Below, piece after piece: positions 40,802 to 48,878 of a stretch of DNA of 49,225 nt; within the stretch, counting starts at the first letter, position 1; every line of letters starts with the position of its first letter. Origin of the DNA: Methanobacteriota archaeon (GTDB taxonomy: Archaea; Thermoplasmatota; Thermoplasmata; RBG-16-68-12); the NCBI GenBank assembly GCA_005878665.1, contig VBLR01000151.1, forward strand, positions 1 through 49,225, given 5' to 3'. Under the pieces are notes generated by a model, which made no database searches, was not told where the DNA came from, and saw only the letters and a list, made by a program, of their open reading frames with translations. Both the position numbers and the translations under genes were made by a program.

Positions 40802-42406
40802 ATGCCCCTCGAAGAGAAGAAAAAGAGCCGTCTGTACGCCCTGAAACCGCTCACCGACCGGCTCCCGGCGGTCACGCGGCCCGAAGGCCACGTCCACTTC
40901 CGGACGAAGATGTTCTGGGTCCTCGCGATCCTGATCCTCTATTTCGCGATGACGAACATCTTCATCTACGGCCTCGATCGGGCCAATGTCATCGACTTCT
41001 TCTCGAGCCTCCGCGCGATCCTCGCGGGAGCGCAGGGCTCGCTCATGCATCTGGGGATCGGGCCGATCGTCACGGCGTCGATCATCATGCAGCTCTTCGC
41101 GGGTGCGAAGATCATCAACTTGGACCTCCAGGACGACGAGGACAAGAGCGTGTACCAGGGGACCCAGAAGTTCCTCGTCATCGTGATGATCTTCGTCGAG
41201 GCCATTCCCCAAGTCTTCGGCTTCCTCACCCCGGCCGCGGGCTTCGTCAGTGAACTGAACGGCTCGTTTCTGTTCGGCGTTATCTCGGCCGGTCACGGGA
41301 CGAGCCTGGCTGAGATTTTGATTGTCATCCAGCTCTTCGCCGGATCATATCTCGTGTTCCTGATGGACGAGGTCGTCTCGAAGTGGGGAATCGGATCTGG
41401 GATCTCCCTGTTCATCGCGGGCGGCGTCGCCCAGCAAATCTTCACGGGGACGTTCAACTGGGAGCCCTCTCAGGCCGGCGGCGCGATTCCCGCCGGCACG
41501 ATTCCGAAGACCGTGTACTACCTGCAGCACTATTCCGGGAGCCAGCTTGCGAGCGGCGGAATCGAGCAGATCATGGTCGCCCCCCCGAATCCGCTCATCG
41601 CGCTCATCGGTACGGTCGCCATATTCCTGATCGTCGCCTATGTCGAGTCGACGCGGATCGAGCTCCCCTTGGCCCATGGCATGGCCCGGGGGGCTCGCGG
41701 CCGCTACCCGATCCGGCTGATGTACGCGTCGAATATCCCCGTGATCCTGGTCGCCGCCGTCCTCGCGAATGTCAGCATGTTCTCCCTCCTGTTCTGGCAG
41801 CACCCTGAATGGCCCATCGTTGGCCACGCCTCTTGGATCGGCGCGTACCCGGACGCACTGGACATTCGCGTGACGTCCGGGCAGCTCCAACGGACCACGC
41901 CGATCGGCGGACTCGCATACTACTTCTCGAACGTAAACGGGGTCCAAGACTGGCTCCTTCCGCTCTTCAATCCCGTCTCGTACCACGCCTACCTCCGCGG
42001 GCTTGAGTACTGGCAGGTCTTCCTCCACATCCTCGTCTTCCTGGGAGTCTTCATCGGCGGCTCCGTCATGTTCGCGAAGTTCTGGATCATGACCACGAAC
42101 ATGGGGCCCGAGGACGTCGCTCGCCAGATCGAGTCGAGCGGGATGCAGATTCCCGGATTCCGGAGGGATCCTCGGATCTTACGGCGGGTGCTCGACCGGT
42201 ACATCCCCGTGGTGGCGGTGATTTCCGGAGCCTCGGTGGGCGCCCTCGCGGCGGGCGCCGACATGATCGGGACGGTCGGGAATGCCTCTGGCACGGGCGT
42301 CTTGCTCTCCGTCGGCATCATGATCCAAATGTATGAGGCGATCGGGCGAGAGCAGATGATGGAAATGCATCCCGTCTTACGCCAGTTCTTCGGCGCGACG
42401 GGATAA
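40802..42406 (+). CDS. secY: Protein translocase subunit SecY
   Basis: SecY is the channel subunit of the Sec translocon. The 534-residue protein has about ten transmembrane segments. Recognisable parts are the plug/TM2 region (LMHLGIGPIVTASIIMQLFA), GIGSGISLFIAGGVAQQIF, the basic cytoplasmic loop (AHGMARGARGRYPIRLMYAS) and NMGPEDVARQIESSGMQIPG. It ends the operon, 4 nt after rpl15. The adk gene that often follows secY in euryarchaea is not here. Confidence 0.95.
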   Translation: MPLEEKKKSRLYALKPLTDRLPAVTRPEGHVHFRTKMFWVLAILILYFAMTNIFIYGLDRANVIDFFSSLRAILAGAQGSLMHLGIGPIVTASIIMQLFAGAKIINLDLQDDEDKSVYQGTQKFLVIVMIFVEAIPQVFGFLTPAAGFVSELNGSFLFGVISAGHGTSLAEILIVIQLFAGSYLVFLMDEVVSKWGIGSGISLFIAGGVAQQIFTGTFNWEPSQAGGAIPAGTIPKTVYYLQHYSGSQLASGGIEQIMVAPPNPLIALIGTVAIFLIVAYVESTRIELPLAHGMARGARGRYPIRLMYASNIPVILVAAVLANVSMFSLLFWQHPEWPIVGHASWIGAYPDALDIRVTSGQLQRTTPIGGLAYYFSNVNGVQDWLLPLFNPVSYHAYLRGLEYWQVFLHILVFLGVFIGGSVMFAKFWIMTTNMGPEDVARQIESSGMQIPGFRRDPRILRRVLDRYIPVVAVISGASVGALAAGADMIGTVGNASGTGVLLSVGIMIQMYEAIGREQMMEMHPVLRQFFGATG

Positions 42407-42510
42407 CGATCGAGCGTCTCGGCCGGCGTGGCGCCGCGTCGACCAAAGCGTCGATCGCCGGTGCGATTGACGGAAGTCGTGCATTGGCCGTTCCTCACGT
42501 GTAAACATAC

Positions 42511-42518
42511 CTTTATTC
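42511..42518 (+). promoter_or_regulatory. Probable box A for the secreted protein gene
   Basis: CTTTATTC, preceded by ATAC, lies 127 nt before ATG 42645, with transcription expected near 42541. Confidence 0.4.
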
Positions 42519-42540
42519 GGCCGTTCGGGGCTTGATGTAT

Positions 42541-42644
42541 GTCGCCTAGGGGTGACCCCGGCTGGCGGGGCGGACAGCTGGCCTGTGCCCTCCGCAGCCC
42601 GCGGCGCACCCAAACGGTAGACGTGGGAACCAGGAGGGGAAGAC
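42541..42644 (+). other. GC-rich structured leader
   Basis: Within the gap of 238 nt after secY, this part contains the perfect hairpin GGGG-TGA-CCCC (42549-42559). A second stem-loop pairs ACAG with CTGT across CTGGC and is flanked by GCGG/CCGC. The stretch ends with GGAGGGG ahead of the ATG. It does not match a tRNA, and I could not match it to SRP or RNase P RNA. It is probably a structured 5' leader. Confidence 0.4.
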
Positions 42645-43241
42645 ATGGGGGAGTGGGACGAGTTCGAGGCCGATACGGCGTTTAGCGAACTCTTGCGAGA
42701 GCTAGATGGCATCCAGGGTGAGAGCCGAGGCCGACGCCCGATTGTGAGGGAGCCGCTCAAACGCGGAATTAAGATCGCGGTGGCTGTGGTCGCCGTCGCG
42801 GTTTCGATGGGTGTGGTCGCGGCCGTAGTCCTGTTCTCACATACATTCAACTACACGGCGCCGACGGCCAAACTGTCGACGACGTGTCCCACGCTGACCA
42901 CGACAGTAGCCGGATCGACGCTCGTCTTCGCCTGTTCGGCCAATCCCGCGCTGAGCGTCGCCTCGACAGCGACCGGCACAGTGACGTATTCGGCGTTTAG
43001 TCCGGCTCCTCCCGTGAGCATCTTGGACATCTACCTGATTGACACCGTCGCCACCCTTGGTGCGACGTGCGGCACGACGTCGAGCAACGGGAACGAGCCC
43101 GTCGCGTTAGCGGTCGGAGGGGGATCGATTACGGTTTCCCAATCAGCGGGCAACCCCCGGCCGGGTCACAACTATGACTACTGCATGGATTTCGCGGTGC
43201 TCCCGCCGAGCTTCAGCACAGGCGTCTCCTGGTCGCAGTAG
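42645..43241 (+). CDS. Single-pass membrane-anchored extracellular protein
   Basis: The 198-residue protein has a cytosolic acidic N-terminus (MGEWDEFEADTAFSELLREL), a basic stretch, and one transmembrane segment at about residues 41-65 (IAVAVVAVAVSMGVVAAVVL). A Thr/Ser/Ala-rich extracellular part follows with four Cys that could form two disulfides (STTCPTLTTT, FACSANPALS, ATCGTTSS, YDYCMDFAV). It has the general look of archaeal pilin-like or surface proteins, but no class III signal site is clear. GGAGGGG precedes the start. Function is unknown. Confidence 0.7.
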   Translation: MGEWDEFEADTAFSELLRELDGIQGESRGRRPIVREPLKRGIKIAVAVVAVAVSMGVVAAVVLFSHTFNYTAPTAKLSTTCPTLTTTVAGSTLVFACSANPALSVASTATGTVTYSAFSPAPPVSILDIYLIDTVATLGATCGTTSSNGNEPVALAVGGGSITVSQSAGNPRPGHNYDYCMDFAVLPPSFSTGVSWSQ

Positions 43242-43271
43242 AATCGGTTCCGGGGATCGACGTTCCGTCGA

Positions 43272-43796
43272 TCACGTCGGCGCCACGCGCACCGTGAGCT
43301 GCTCCGACTCGCTGTCGTACCGCACGAGCTCCGCGTAGCGACCCCAGTACACGAGGGCGTTGAACACATCCGCGGCTTGGTGGCTCCCCACTCGATCCGC
43401 GATTGCCCGAATCACTTCCTCCCGCCCGAGTGCGGCCCCTGCGCTTCGCGCCATGTCCACCACGAGACGGAACGCCGGCAAGTCGTCGATGATTTCGCGG
43501 ATGATCTTCTTGCGTTCCCGCACGCTCGAGCTCAGGAGTTTTCGGCTCAGATCGGTGATCCGGATGTCACCGTCTTCTACCGTCACCAGGCCGAGGAATT
43601 CGGCTGCGTTCAGGATCGGACCCAGCCGGTCGATGTCCATGTCGACTTCCCGAGCGATCGTGGCGACGTCCGCGACACCGCCGACCTCATCGACTGCTTC
43701 CACGAGTCCGAGGATCTGACCCACCGAAACTTTCGACATCGAGCGGAAGTCGGCCACGGGGGTCTTCCGTCCAACATCGTCCCCGATATTTGACAC
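43272..43796 (-). CDS. AAA-associated-domain protein linked to ABC transporter
   Basis: The 174-residue protein matches the AAA-associated C-terminal domain (PF09821-like), often fused to or next to nitrate/taurine-type ABC ATPases: VGQILGLVEAVDEVGGVADV, LNAAEFLGLVTVEDGDIRIT, REIIDDLPAFRLVVDMARSA. It includes winged-helix-like parts. It starts 13 nt after the ABC ATPase stop on the same strand, so it is probably a regulatory subunit of this transporter. Confidence 0.85.
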   Translation of the reverse strand: MSNIGDDVGRKTPVADFRSMSKVSVGQILGLVEAVDEVGGVADVATIAREVDMDIDRLGPILNAAEFLGLVTVEDGDIRITDLSRKLLSSSVRERKKIIREIIDDLPAFRLVVDMARSAGAALGREEVIRAIADRVGSHQAADVFNALVYWGRYAELVRYDSESEQLTVRVAPT

Positions 43797-43809
43797 TTCA
43801 CCTGCCTCC

Positions 43810-44565
43810 TCACACGATCAGCGAGTAGATTTCGTCGATCCAACCGTAGAACTCCGGCTCCTTCCGGTTGCGAGGCCTCGGTAAGTCGATCTCGAGCTCC
43901 GCCACCATGTGCCCAGGCCGGCTCGAGAGCACGATCACGCGATCCGCGAGGTACACCGCCTCTTCGATGGAATGCGTCACCATCAGGACGGCCTTCGGTG
44001 GGAGATCCGGATTTGCCCACAACTGGAGGATCTCGTCCCGCAGGTTCTGCGCGGTGAGGGGGTCTAAGGAGGAGAACGGTTCGTCCATGCAGAGGAGCAG
44101 CGGCTCGATTGCGAGGGCGCGCGCGAGACCCACGCGTTGCTTCATGCCGCCGCTCAGCTCGCGGGGGAACGCGTTCTCGAAACCGGTGAGACCGACGGCG
44201 TCGATGAACTTCCGCGCGCGGCCGTGCCGGTCCTCCGGAGAGATGCCTTGGGCCTCGAGCCCCAGCTCGACGTTCTGGGTGACCGTGAGCCACGGGAAGA
44301 GCGCGAACGATTGAAAGACCATCGCGACTTGCGGGTTGTCCGCCCGAATCGGAGATCCCTCGAACAACACTTGGCCGGATGTGGGCGGTTCCAGGCCGAC
44401 GATGATCCGCAACAGGGTCGACTTTCCGCATCCGGACGGCCCGACGACGCAGACGAAGTCCCGCTCGGCCAGCTCGAATCGGATCAGGTCGAGGACTTTG
44501 AACTCCTTTCCGTTCTCGAAGTACGACTTCGTGACGTCCTTGACCTCGAGGAGCGGGGCCTCCAT
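43810..44565 (-). CDS. ABC transporter ATP-binding protein, nitrate/sulfonate/taurine type
   Basis: The 251-residue ATPase has Walker A GPSGCGKS (42-49), a Q-loop (VFQSFALFPWLTV), the signature LSGGMKQR, Walker B LLLCMDEPFSSLD and the switch His in MVTHSIEEAVYLAD. The pattern is that of SsuB/TauB/NrtD proteins. ATG 44565 lies 2 nt after the permease stop. It energises the double permease encoded upstream. The anion transported is unknown. Confidence 0.93.
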   Translation of the reverse strand: MEAPLLEVKDVTKSYFENGKEFKVLDLIRFELAERDFVCVVGPSGCGKSTLLRIIVGLEPPTSGQVLFEGSPIRADNPQVAMVFQSFALFPWLTVTQNVELGLEAQGISPEDRHGRARKFIDAVGLTGFENAFPRELSGGMKQRVGLARALAIEPLLLCMDEPFSSLDPLTAQNLRDEILQLWANPDLPPKAVLMVTHSIEEAVYLADRVIVLSSRPGHMVAELEIDLPRPRNRKEPEFYGWIDEIYSLIV

Positions 44566-44567
44566 CC

Positions 44568-46267
44568 TCACACCTCGACGCGATACTTCACCGCGGCTCG
44601 CTTGTACAGGGGCCGCCAGAGGAGTTTGTTCATCGCCAGGACGATCACGATCATCGTCAGGATCGTGAGGAGGATCATCTCGTTGTCCGGCAGCGGCTTG
44701 CGGAACGTCGCGATGTCGAGGAGGTAGCCGAGGCCGCTCACGTGAGGCGGCGGGCTGAGGAACGGGATGTACTCGGAAACGATCAGCGCGTTCCATCCCG
44801 CGCCCCAGGCCGTGATGCTCCCCGTCAGGAGCGACGGAACCATCGCCGGCAGGAGGACGCGTCGCCAGTACGCCCTCCCGCGGAGGCCGAACGACCGGGC
44901 GGCCTCCTCGAGGTCTTCCGGGATGCCTCGGACGCCTGCGATCAGGTTGAACAAGAGGTACCATTGCATGCTGAACAGGGCGATCAGGATCGCCGAGAGC
45001 TCCGCCGCCGGCCCCAGACTCGCGGTGACGATGAGCGCAAAGCCGACGATGATCGGCAGGAGGGCCGTGGCCGGCCCGGCAGGGACGCGGCGACCTCGAG
45101 CACCGGGGTGATGTATCGCGATCCGCGCGGGCTTCGTCCGATCCACGCGGCCATTGGAATCGTCCAGGCGAGGGCGATGCCGTAGGCCAGCCCAAGTCGA
45201 ATGAAGGATGAAGCGGCCGCCCGAGGGAGTTCCGCTGCCGCCTCCGGTAGACGACTCAGGAATAACCGGGCCAGCCCGAGGACTCCGACGACCACGACCA
45301 GCGCCAAGATCGCAACGAACATCGCGAGATCCACGTAACGAATGTCCCGGAGGACCTGAGGATGGGCCGAGTACGTGCGGTCCAGGCGGACGGATGCCCG
45401 ATGGTACTTGGTGACGACCGGCTGAATGGCGGTCCGGAAGGTCCTTCGCAACCGCGGGAACCGCGGGAGCCAACGGAATCGTTCGTACGGCGACGGCGCT
45501 CGCGGGACCTCGTGTCCCGTCGTCTCCATCCGAAAGCGCTCGGACCAGACGCCGAGCGGACGCCAGACGAAGGTGTCGAGGGCCAACACGACCGCGGCCA
45601 GGACACCGATGCCGAGCGCGATGCCCGTCGCGTCGCCCGCGATCCCCGCATTCGTGATGAACGAGCCGAGTCCCGGTCGGGTGTACGTGCCGCCGAACGC
45701 CGTGAACGTCTCGCTCGCGACGAGGAAGAACCAGCCGTTACTCCACGAGAGGATCGAGTTGTAGACCAACTTGGGGATCGCCGCAGGCAACGCCAAGAGT
45801 CGGAACCGGAGCATGCCCCGAAGGCCGAAACTCGCCGCCGCGGCCTCGAGGTCGACGGGAATCGTCGTCAGGGACTCGTAGACCCCGAATGCCATGTTCC
45901 AGGCCATGCTCGTGAAGATCAGGAAAATGACCGCGAGTTCGATTCCGACGGGGCTCCCTTGAAACGTGACGACAAAGAACACCAGCGCGGCGGGGAAGAA
46001 GCCGAGGATCGGGACGGACTGGAGGACGTCGAGGAGGGGGAGCATGATGACGGCGGCCCTCTTGTTCGTGGCCGCGGTGGCCCCGAACGTGATCGCGAAG
46101 ACGAGGGACAACAGGTAGGCGAGGACCATCCGGGTCGTCGAGAAGAGTGCAAAGAGGGGAAGTTGGACCGCGTTGAACGCGGCCTGCGGGTCGAGGATCG
46201 CGACGATGACCGCGGCGAGGATCACGATGCCCGCGAGGATCCGAAGGCGCCCGCGGAGGCCGCGCAT
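44568..46267 (-). pseudogene. Duplicated ABC permease (COG4986-like), split by frameshift
   Basis: Two frames on the minus strand make one protein of about 566 residues with two permease domains. The first runs from ATG 46267 to ITPVLEVAASLP, with the EAA motif EAAAASFGLRGMLRFRLLAL and a following LPAAIP. The second resumes as AGPATALLPIIVGFALIVTA with the second EAA motif EEAARSFGLRGRAYWRRVLL. The switch falls at 45078-45085 within GGCCGGCCCGGCAGGG, consistent with one (or four) lost bases. Duplicated anion permeases of this type pair with one ATPase. I see no substrate-binding protein gene nearby. The promoter suggests a leaderless mRNA. Confidence 0.8.
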
Positions 46268-46288
46268 CTCGCCCGCAAAGGACGGGGG

Positions 46289-46296
46289 CTATATAC
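46289..46296 (-). promoter_or_regulatory. Box A for the ABC transporter operon
   Basis: The minus strand reads GTATATAG about 26 nt from the ATG at 46267, placing the transcription start at or next to the start codon. Confidence 0.6.
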
Positions 46297-46313
46297 GGGT
46301 TGTCGAGCGGCGT

Positions 46314-47243
46314 TCAGACCCCGGCGAGGAGGCGCGAGAGGATCGCCTTCTGCGCGTGCAGACGGTTCTCCGCCTGATCGAAGACGATTGAGAGCGGACC
46401 GTCGATCACCTCGTCCGTGATCTCGAGACCGCGGTGAGCGGGCAGGCAATGCATCACCACCGCGTCCTTCTTCGCATGCTCGAGGAGCTTCGAGTTGACT
46501 TGGTACCGCCGGAACACTTTCTCGCGTTGCTCTGTCTCTTTTTCCTGGCCCATCGAGACCCAGACGTCTGTGTACACGACATCGGCGCGTTGCACGGCGC
46601 CGACCGGATCATCCACGATGTGAATCTTCAATCCGCTGTCCTTCGCGAGGCGCCGCGCGGTTGCCAGGATTTCGGCGTCGGGTTCGTAGCCGTTCGGGCA
46701 GGCCGCCGTCATGTCCATGCCGACGATCGCGGCGCCGAGGAGGAGCGAGTTGCACACGTTATTGCCGTCCCCGACATAGGCGAGTTTCAGCTCCTTGAAC
46801 GAGCCCTTATGCTCCAAGATAGTGAAGAGATCCGCGATGACTTGGCAAGGGTGTTCCTTGTCATCGAGGCCGTTGATCACAGGCACGCTTGCGTTGCGGG
46901 CGAGTTCCATGACGGTCTCTCTCTTGAACGCCCGATACATGATGCCGTCCACGTAGCGGCTGAGGACCCTCGCGGTGTCGACGATCGTCTCACCGCGTCC
47001 GATTTGCAGGTCGTTCGGGCTCAGGAAGAGGGCGTGGCCCCCCAGTTGCGTCATGCCGACCGCGAAGGAGACGCGCGTCCGAGTCGACGCCTTCTCGAAA
47101 ATCATGGCGAGGCTCTTCCCACGGAGCGGTTCGTACGGCTCCCCGGCCTTCGTGCGATTCTTGATGTTCCCCGCAAGTTCGAGGAGGCCGACGAGATCGT
47201 CCTTCACGTCGAGCATCGAGACGAGATCGCGCTTCGCGCCCAT
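46314..47243 (-). CDS. argF: Ornithine carbamoyltransferase
   Basis: OTC makes citrulline from ornithine and carbamoyl phosphate. The 309-residue protein has the carbamoyl-phosphate motif STRTR (53-57), HPCQ (131-134), the ornithine-side DVWVSMGQE (226-234) and HCLPAHRG (265-272). The SMG segment marks OTC rather than aspartate transcarbamoylase. ATG 47243 follows GGAGGTCC; an ATG at 47258 is five codons upstream. Possible box A TTTTGTAC near 47276-47269. No other arginine gene is in the window. Confidence 0.95.
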   Translation of the reverse strand: MGAKRDLVSMLDVKDDLVGLLELAGNIKNRTKAGEPYEPLRGKSLAMIFEKASTRTRVSFAVGMTQLGGHALFLSPNDLQIGRGETIVDTARVLSRYVDGIMYRAFKRETVMELARNASVPVINGLDDKEHPCQVIADLFTILEHKGSFKELKLAYVGDGNNVCNSLLLGAAIVGMDMTAACPNGYEPDAEILATARRLAKDSGLKIHIVDDPVGAVQRADVVYTDVWVSMGQEKETEQREKVFRRYQVNSKLLEHAKKDAVVMHCLPAHRGLEITDEVIDGPLSIVFDQAENRLHAQKAILSRLLAGV

Positions 47244-47337
47244 GGACCTCCGGCCCATTCAAGGGTCCGTACAAAACCCTTGTGCATCGAACGACCGAGG
47301 ACGGAGGCATCAAATAAGGTCTCTCGAATCCGGGAGC

Positions 47338-47595
47338 GTGGAGCCTCGTCCTTCGAGGGCCGCCGAGCGACGGCGTTTGCGCGAGGAAGTGGCGATCCGA
47401 AAGAGAAAGACCAGCCTCCTCGCCGGTACCCTGGGGCTGGCCCTGGTCTTTGCGGGAGGCATCGGGGTCATCGTCTCTCCGCAGAGTGCCCTGGCCCTGA
47501 TCGTCGCGATGGGCGCTGGAATCGTCCTCCTGCTCGTCGCGTTCCTCCTCCTGCGAGGGCCGATGACTGCCCTCTCCCGGAAAGCCCCGAAATGA
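47338..47595 (+). CDS. Small two-helix membrane protein
   Basis: From GTG 47338 the product is 85 residues with a basic N-terminus (RPSRAAERRRLREEVAIRKR) and two hydrophobic helices (LLAGTLGLALVFAGGIGVIV and ALALIVAMGAGIVLLLVAFL), ending ALSRKAPK. It is preceded by GGGAG and an AT-rich CAAATAAG at about 47311. I know no family. It is divergent from argF and convergent with the ArsR-type gene. Confidence 0.55.
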   Translation: MEPRPSRAAERRRLREEVAIRKRKTSLLAGTLGLALVFAGGIGVIVSPQSALALIVAMGAGIVLLLVAFLLLRGPMTALSRKAPK

Positions 47596-47617
47596 CCGAG
47601 GCCCGGGTCGATCCGCT

Positions 47618-47986
47618 TCACGAGGGTCGCACGGGGGCGGGACGAAGGGCGACTTTTCCTGTTTTCGGCGTCCGGCTCGGTCGCCCACGGAATAGCTCCG
47701 AGTGGAGCTCCTGTCCTATTCCGTCGAGTCGATATGAGGTGACTTGCCTTCCCTCCCGCGCATAGGCCACCTCGACCACGCCGGCCGCTTTCAACACGCC
47801 GAGGTGGTACGCGAGCAGCCCGCTCTCGATCCGAATGTGCTTTGCGATCTCATTGAATGGCACACCGGGAGAGTCGTGAATCAGCCGAAACGCCCGCAGG
47901 CGAATAGGGTTGTCGAGGGCGGTGTACGCCTTCAAACGTTCGATGACCTCGGAGTCGGGTCCTTCCGGCGCCGCCGGTGTCTTCAT
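47618..47986 (-). CDS. ArsR-type winged-helix transcription regulator
   Basis: The 122-residue protein has an ArsR-like wHTH: LDNPIRLRAFRLIHDSPGVP, FNEIAKHIRIESGLLAYHLG and VLKAAGVVEVAYAREGRQVT. No metal-binding Cys pair is visible, so the signal is unknown. The C-terminus is a basic, probably disordered tail. A strong AT-rich box A (48010-48021) lies about 24 nt upstream, so its mRNA is nearly leaderless. Confidence 0.85.
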   Translation of the reverse strand: MKTPAAPEGPDSEVIERLKAYTALDNPIRLRAFRLIHDSPGVPFNEIAKHIRIESGLLAYHLGVLKAAGVVEVAYAREGRQVTSYRLDGIGQELHSELFRGRPSRTPKTGKVALRPAPVRPS

Positions 47987-48009
47987 ACGTCAACGATATT
48001 CTACGTGGT

Positions 48010-48021
48010 ATAAATATATTT
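48010..48021 (-). promoter_or_regulatory. AT-rich box A for the ArsR-type gene
   Basis: The minus strand reads AATATATTTATA, the most AT-rich short stretch nearby. It overlaps the stop of the next gene upstream on the same strand. Confidence 0.55.
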
Positions 48022-48565
48022 ACTTGCTAATGCGGGACGGCCGGAAGGCCTTGATTTCGCGATGGCGTTCGGCGAGCATCGGGATGAGCGCCTTCGCGGA
48101 AGGCACGGGCGCTTGCCGGCCTCCATCGACGGGATACACGTGCCCGTACCGGACGAGATGCGTCAGGTACAGGTCGGTCAGGTAGCTGTTCGAAGGGCTG
48201 TGAACCGGGTGATACTCCGGCCGGACGAGGACTCGGAGCTTCGGGGCGATGCGGGGGTTCGACGCGAACTGGCCGAACTCCGTGGCCGCGCCCCAGGACT
48301 CGATGCTCAGGAACACGAGGTCCACGTCGCTCCGTTCGAGGACGTCATCCTCGATTACGGACGGACCGATCTCCTTCGGGAAATCGTCCTCCGGCACGAG
48401 CGCGACGATCCCCCGACCCCTCAATACCTCGGCGACCTGTCGTCGTTCCTCGAGTCCCCTCTCAGATGAGCCCAAGAGAATGAGGATGAGTCCGGACCGC
48501 TTGAGGCGCTCCTCCGCCTCCTCGCGGATGATGCGAACGCGTCGGGCGGTGTTGCCCTTAGACAA
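48020..48565 (-). CDS. Nucleoside-deoxyribosyltransferase/TIR-like protein, unknown function
   Basis: The 181-residue protein begins with a helical Arg/Glu region, then a Rossmann-like alpha/beta core: LILILLGSSERGLEERRQVA, IVALVPEDDFPKEIG, VDLVFLSIESWGAATEFGQF. Ser90 and Glu96 in SWGAATEFG resemble the SxGxxxExG site of nucleoside 2-deoxyribosyltransferases and related TIR-like NAD hydrolases. The rest (LVRPEYHPVHSPSNSYLTDL) is not typical of either. The start is TTG at 48565 after GGGGGAG. The fold call is by eye. Confidence 0.6.
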   Translation of the reverse strand: MSKGNTARRVRIIREEAEERLKRSGLILILLGSSERGLEERRQVAEVLRGRGIVALVPEDDFPKEIGPSVIEDDVLERSDVDLVFLSIESWGAATEFGQFASNPRIAPKLRVLVRPEYHPVHSPSNSYLTDLYLTHLVRYGHVYPVDGGRQAPVPSAKALIPMLAERHREIKAFRPSRISK

Positions 48566-48674
48566 GGCTCCCCCTCGGTTTCGTCATGTGTTCGCGCTAG
48601 TTGAGGGCCGCCATCAGAGGTGTGTGAAACAACTCCGGTCCGTCGCGGCTCGATCGCCTCCCGGCGAGCAAAAT

Positions 48675-48682
48675 ACTATATT
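48675..48682 (+). promoter_or_regulatory. Box A for tRNA-His
   Basis: ACTATATT lies about 29 nt before the mature 5' end of tRNA-His, suggesting transcription starts at or near the tRNA. Confidence 0.6.
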
Positions 48683-48706
48683 CCCCTCCCCGGTTGGGCC
48701 GCGTGC

Positions 48707-48781
48707 GGCCGGGATGGGCTAGCCTGGTTATGCTAGGGGGCTGTGGATCCCTTGACGCGAGTTCAAATCTCGCTCCCGGCC
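48707..48781 (+). tRNA. tRNA-His (GTG anticodon)
   Basis: The acceptor arm GCCGGGA (48708-48714) pairs with TCCCGGC (48774-48780). The T-arm GCGAG/CTCGC encloses TTCAAAT (48762-48768). The anticodon loop CTGTGGA (48741-48747) carries GTG at 48743-48745 with T33 and G37. G at 48707 and C at 48781 form the G-1:C73 pair that marks tRNA-His. The D-arm has A14, GG18-19 and A21, with a T-T mismatch at 13:22. CCA is not encoded and no intron is present. Confidence 0.93.
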
Positions 48782-48878
48782 CTCGCGTGAGGTTGGCTAT
48801 CTCCGCCGAACGCTCGCTTCCGAGGACCGCACGACGTTCTTGAGGAGCGACGTGTGCATAGGGGCGGAGGCAGAGCCC

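Noticed and set aside
42541..42644. SRP RNA or RNase P RNA gene after secY
   Set aside because: The stretch is too short, and I could not find the conserved SRP tetraloop region or RNase P core motifs.
48707..48781. tRNA-anchored integrated element
   Set aside because: There is no integrase and no copy of the tRNA 3' end elsewhere in the window that I could find.
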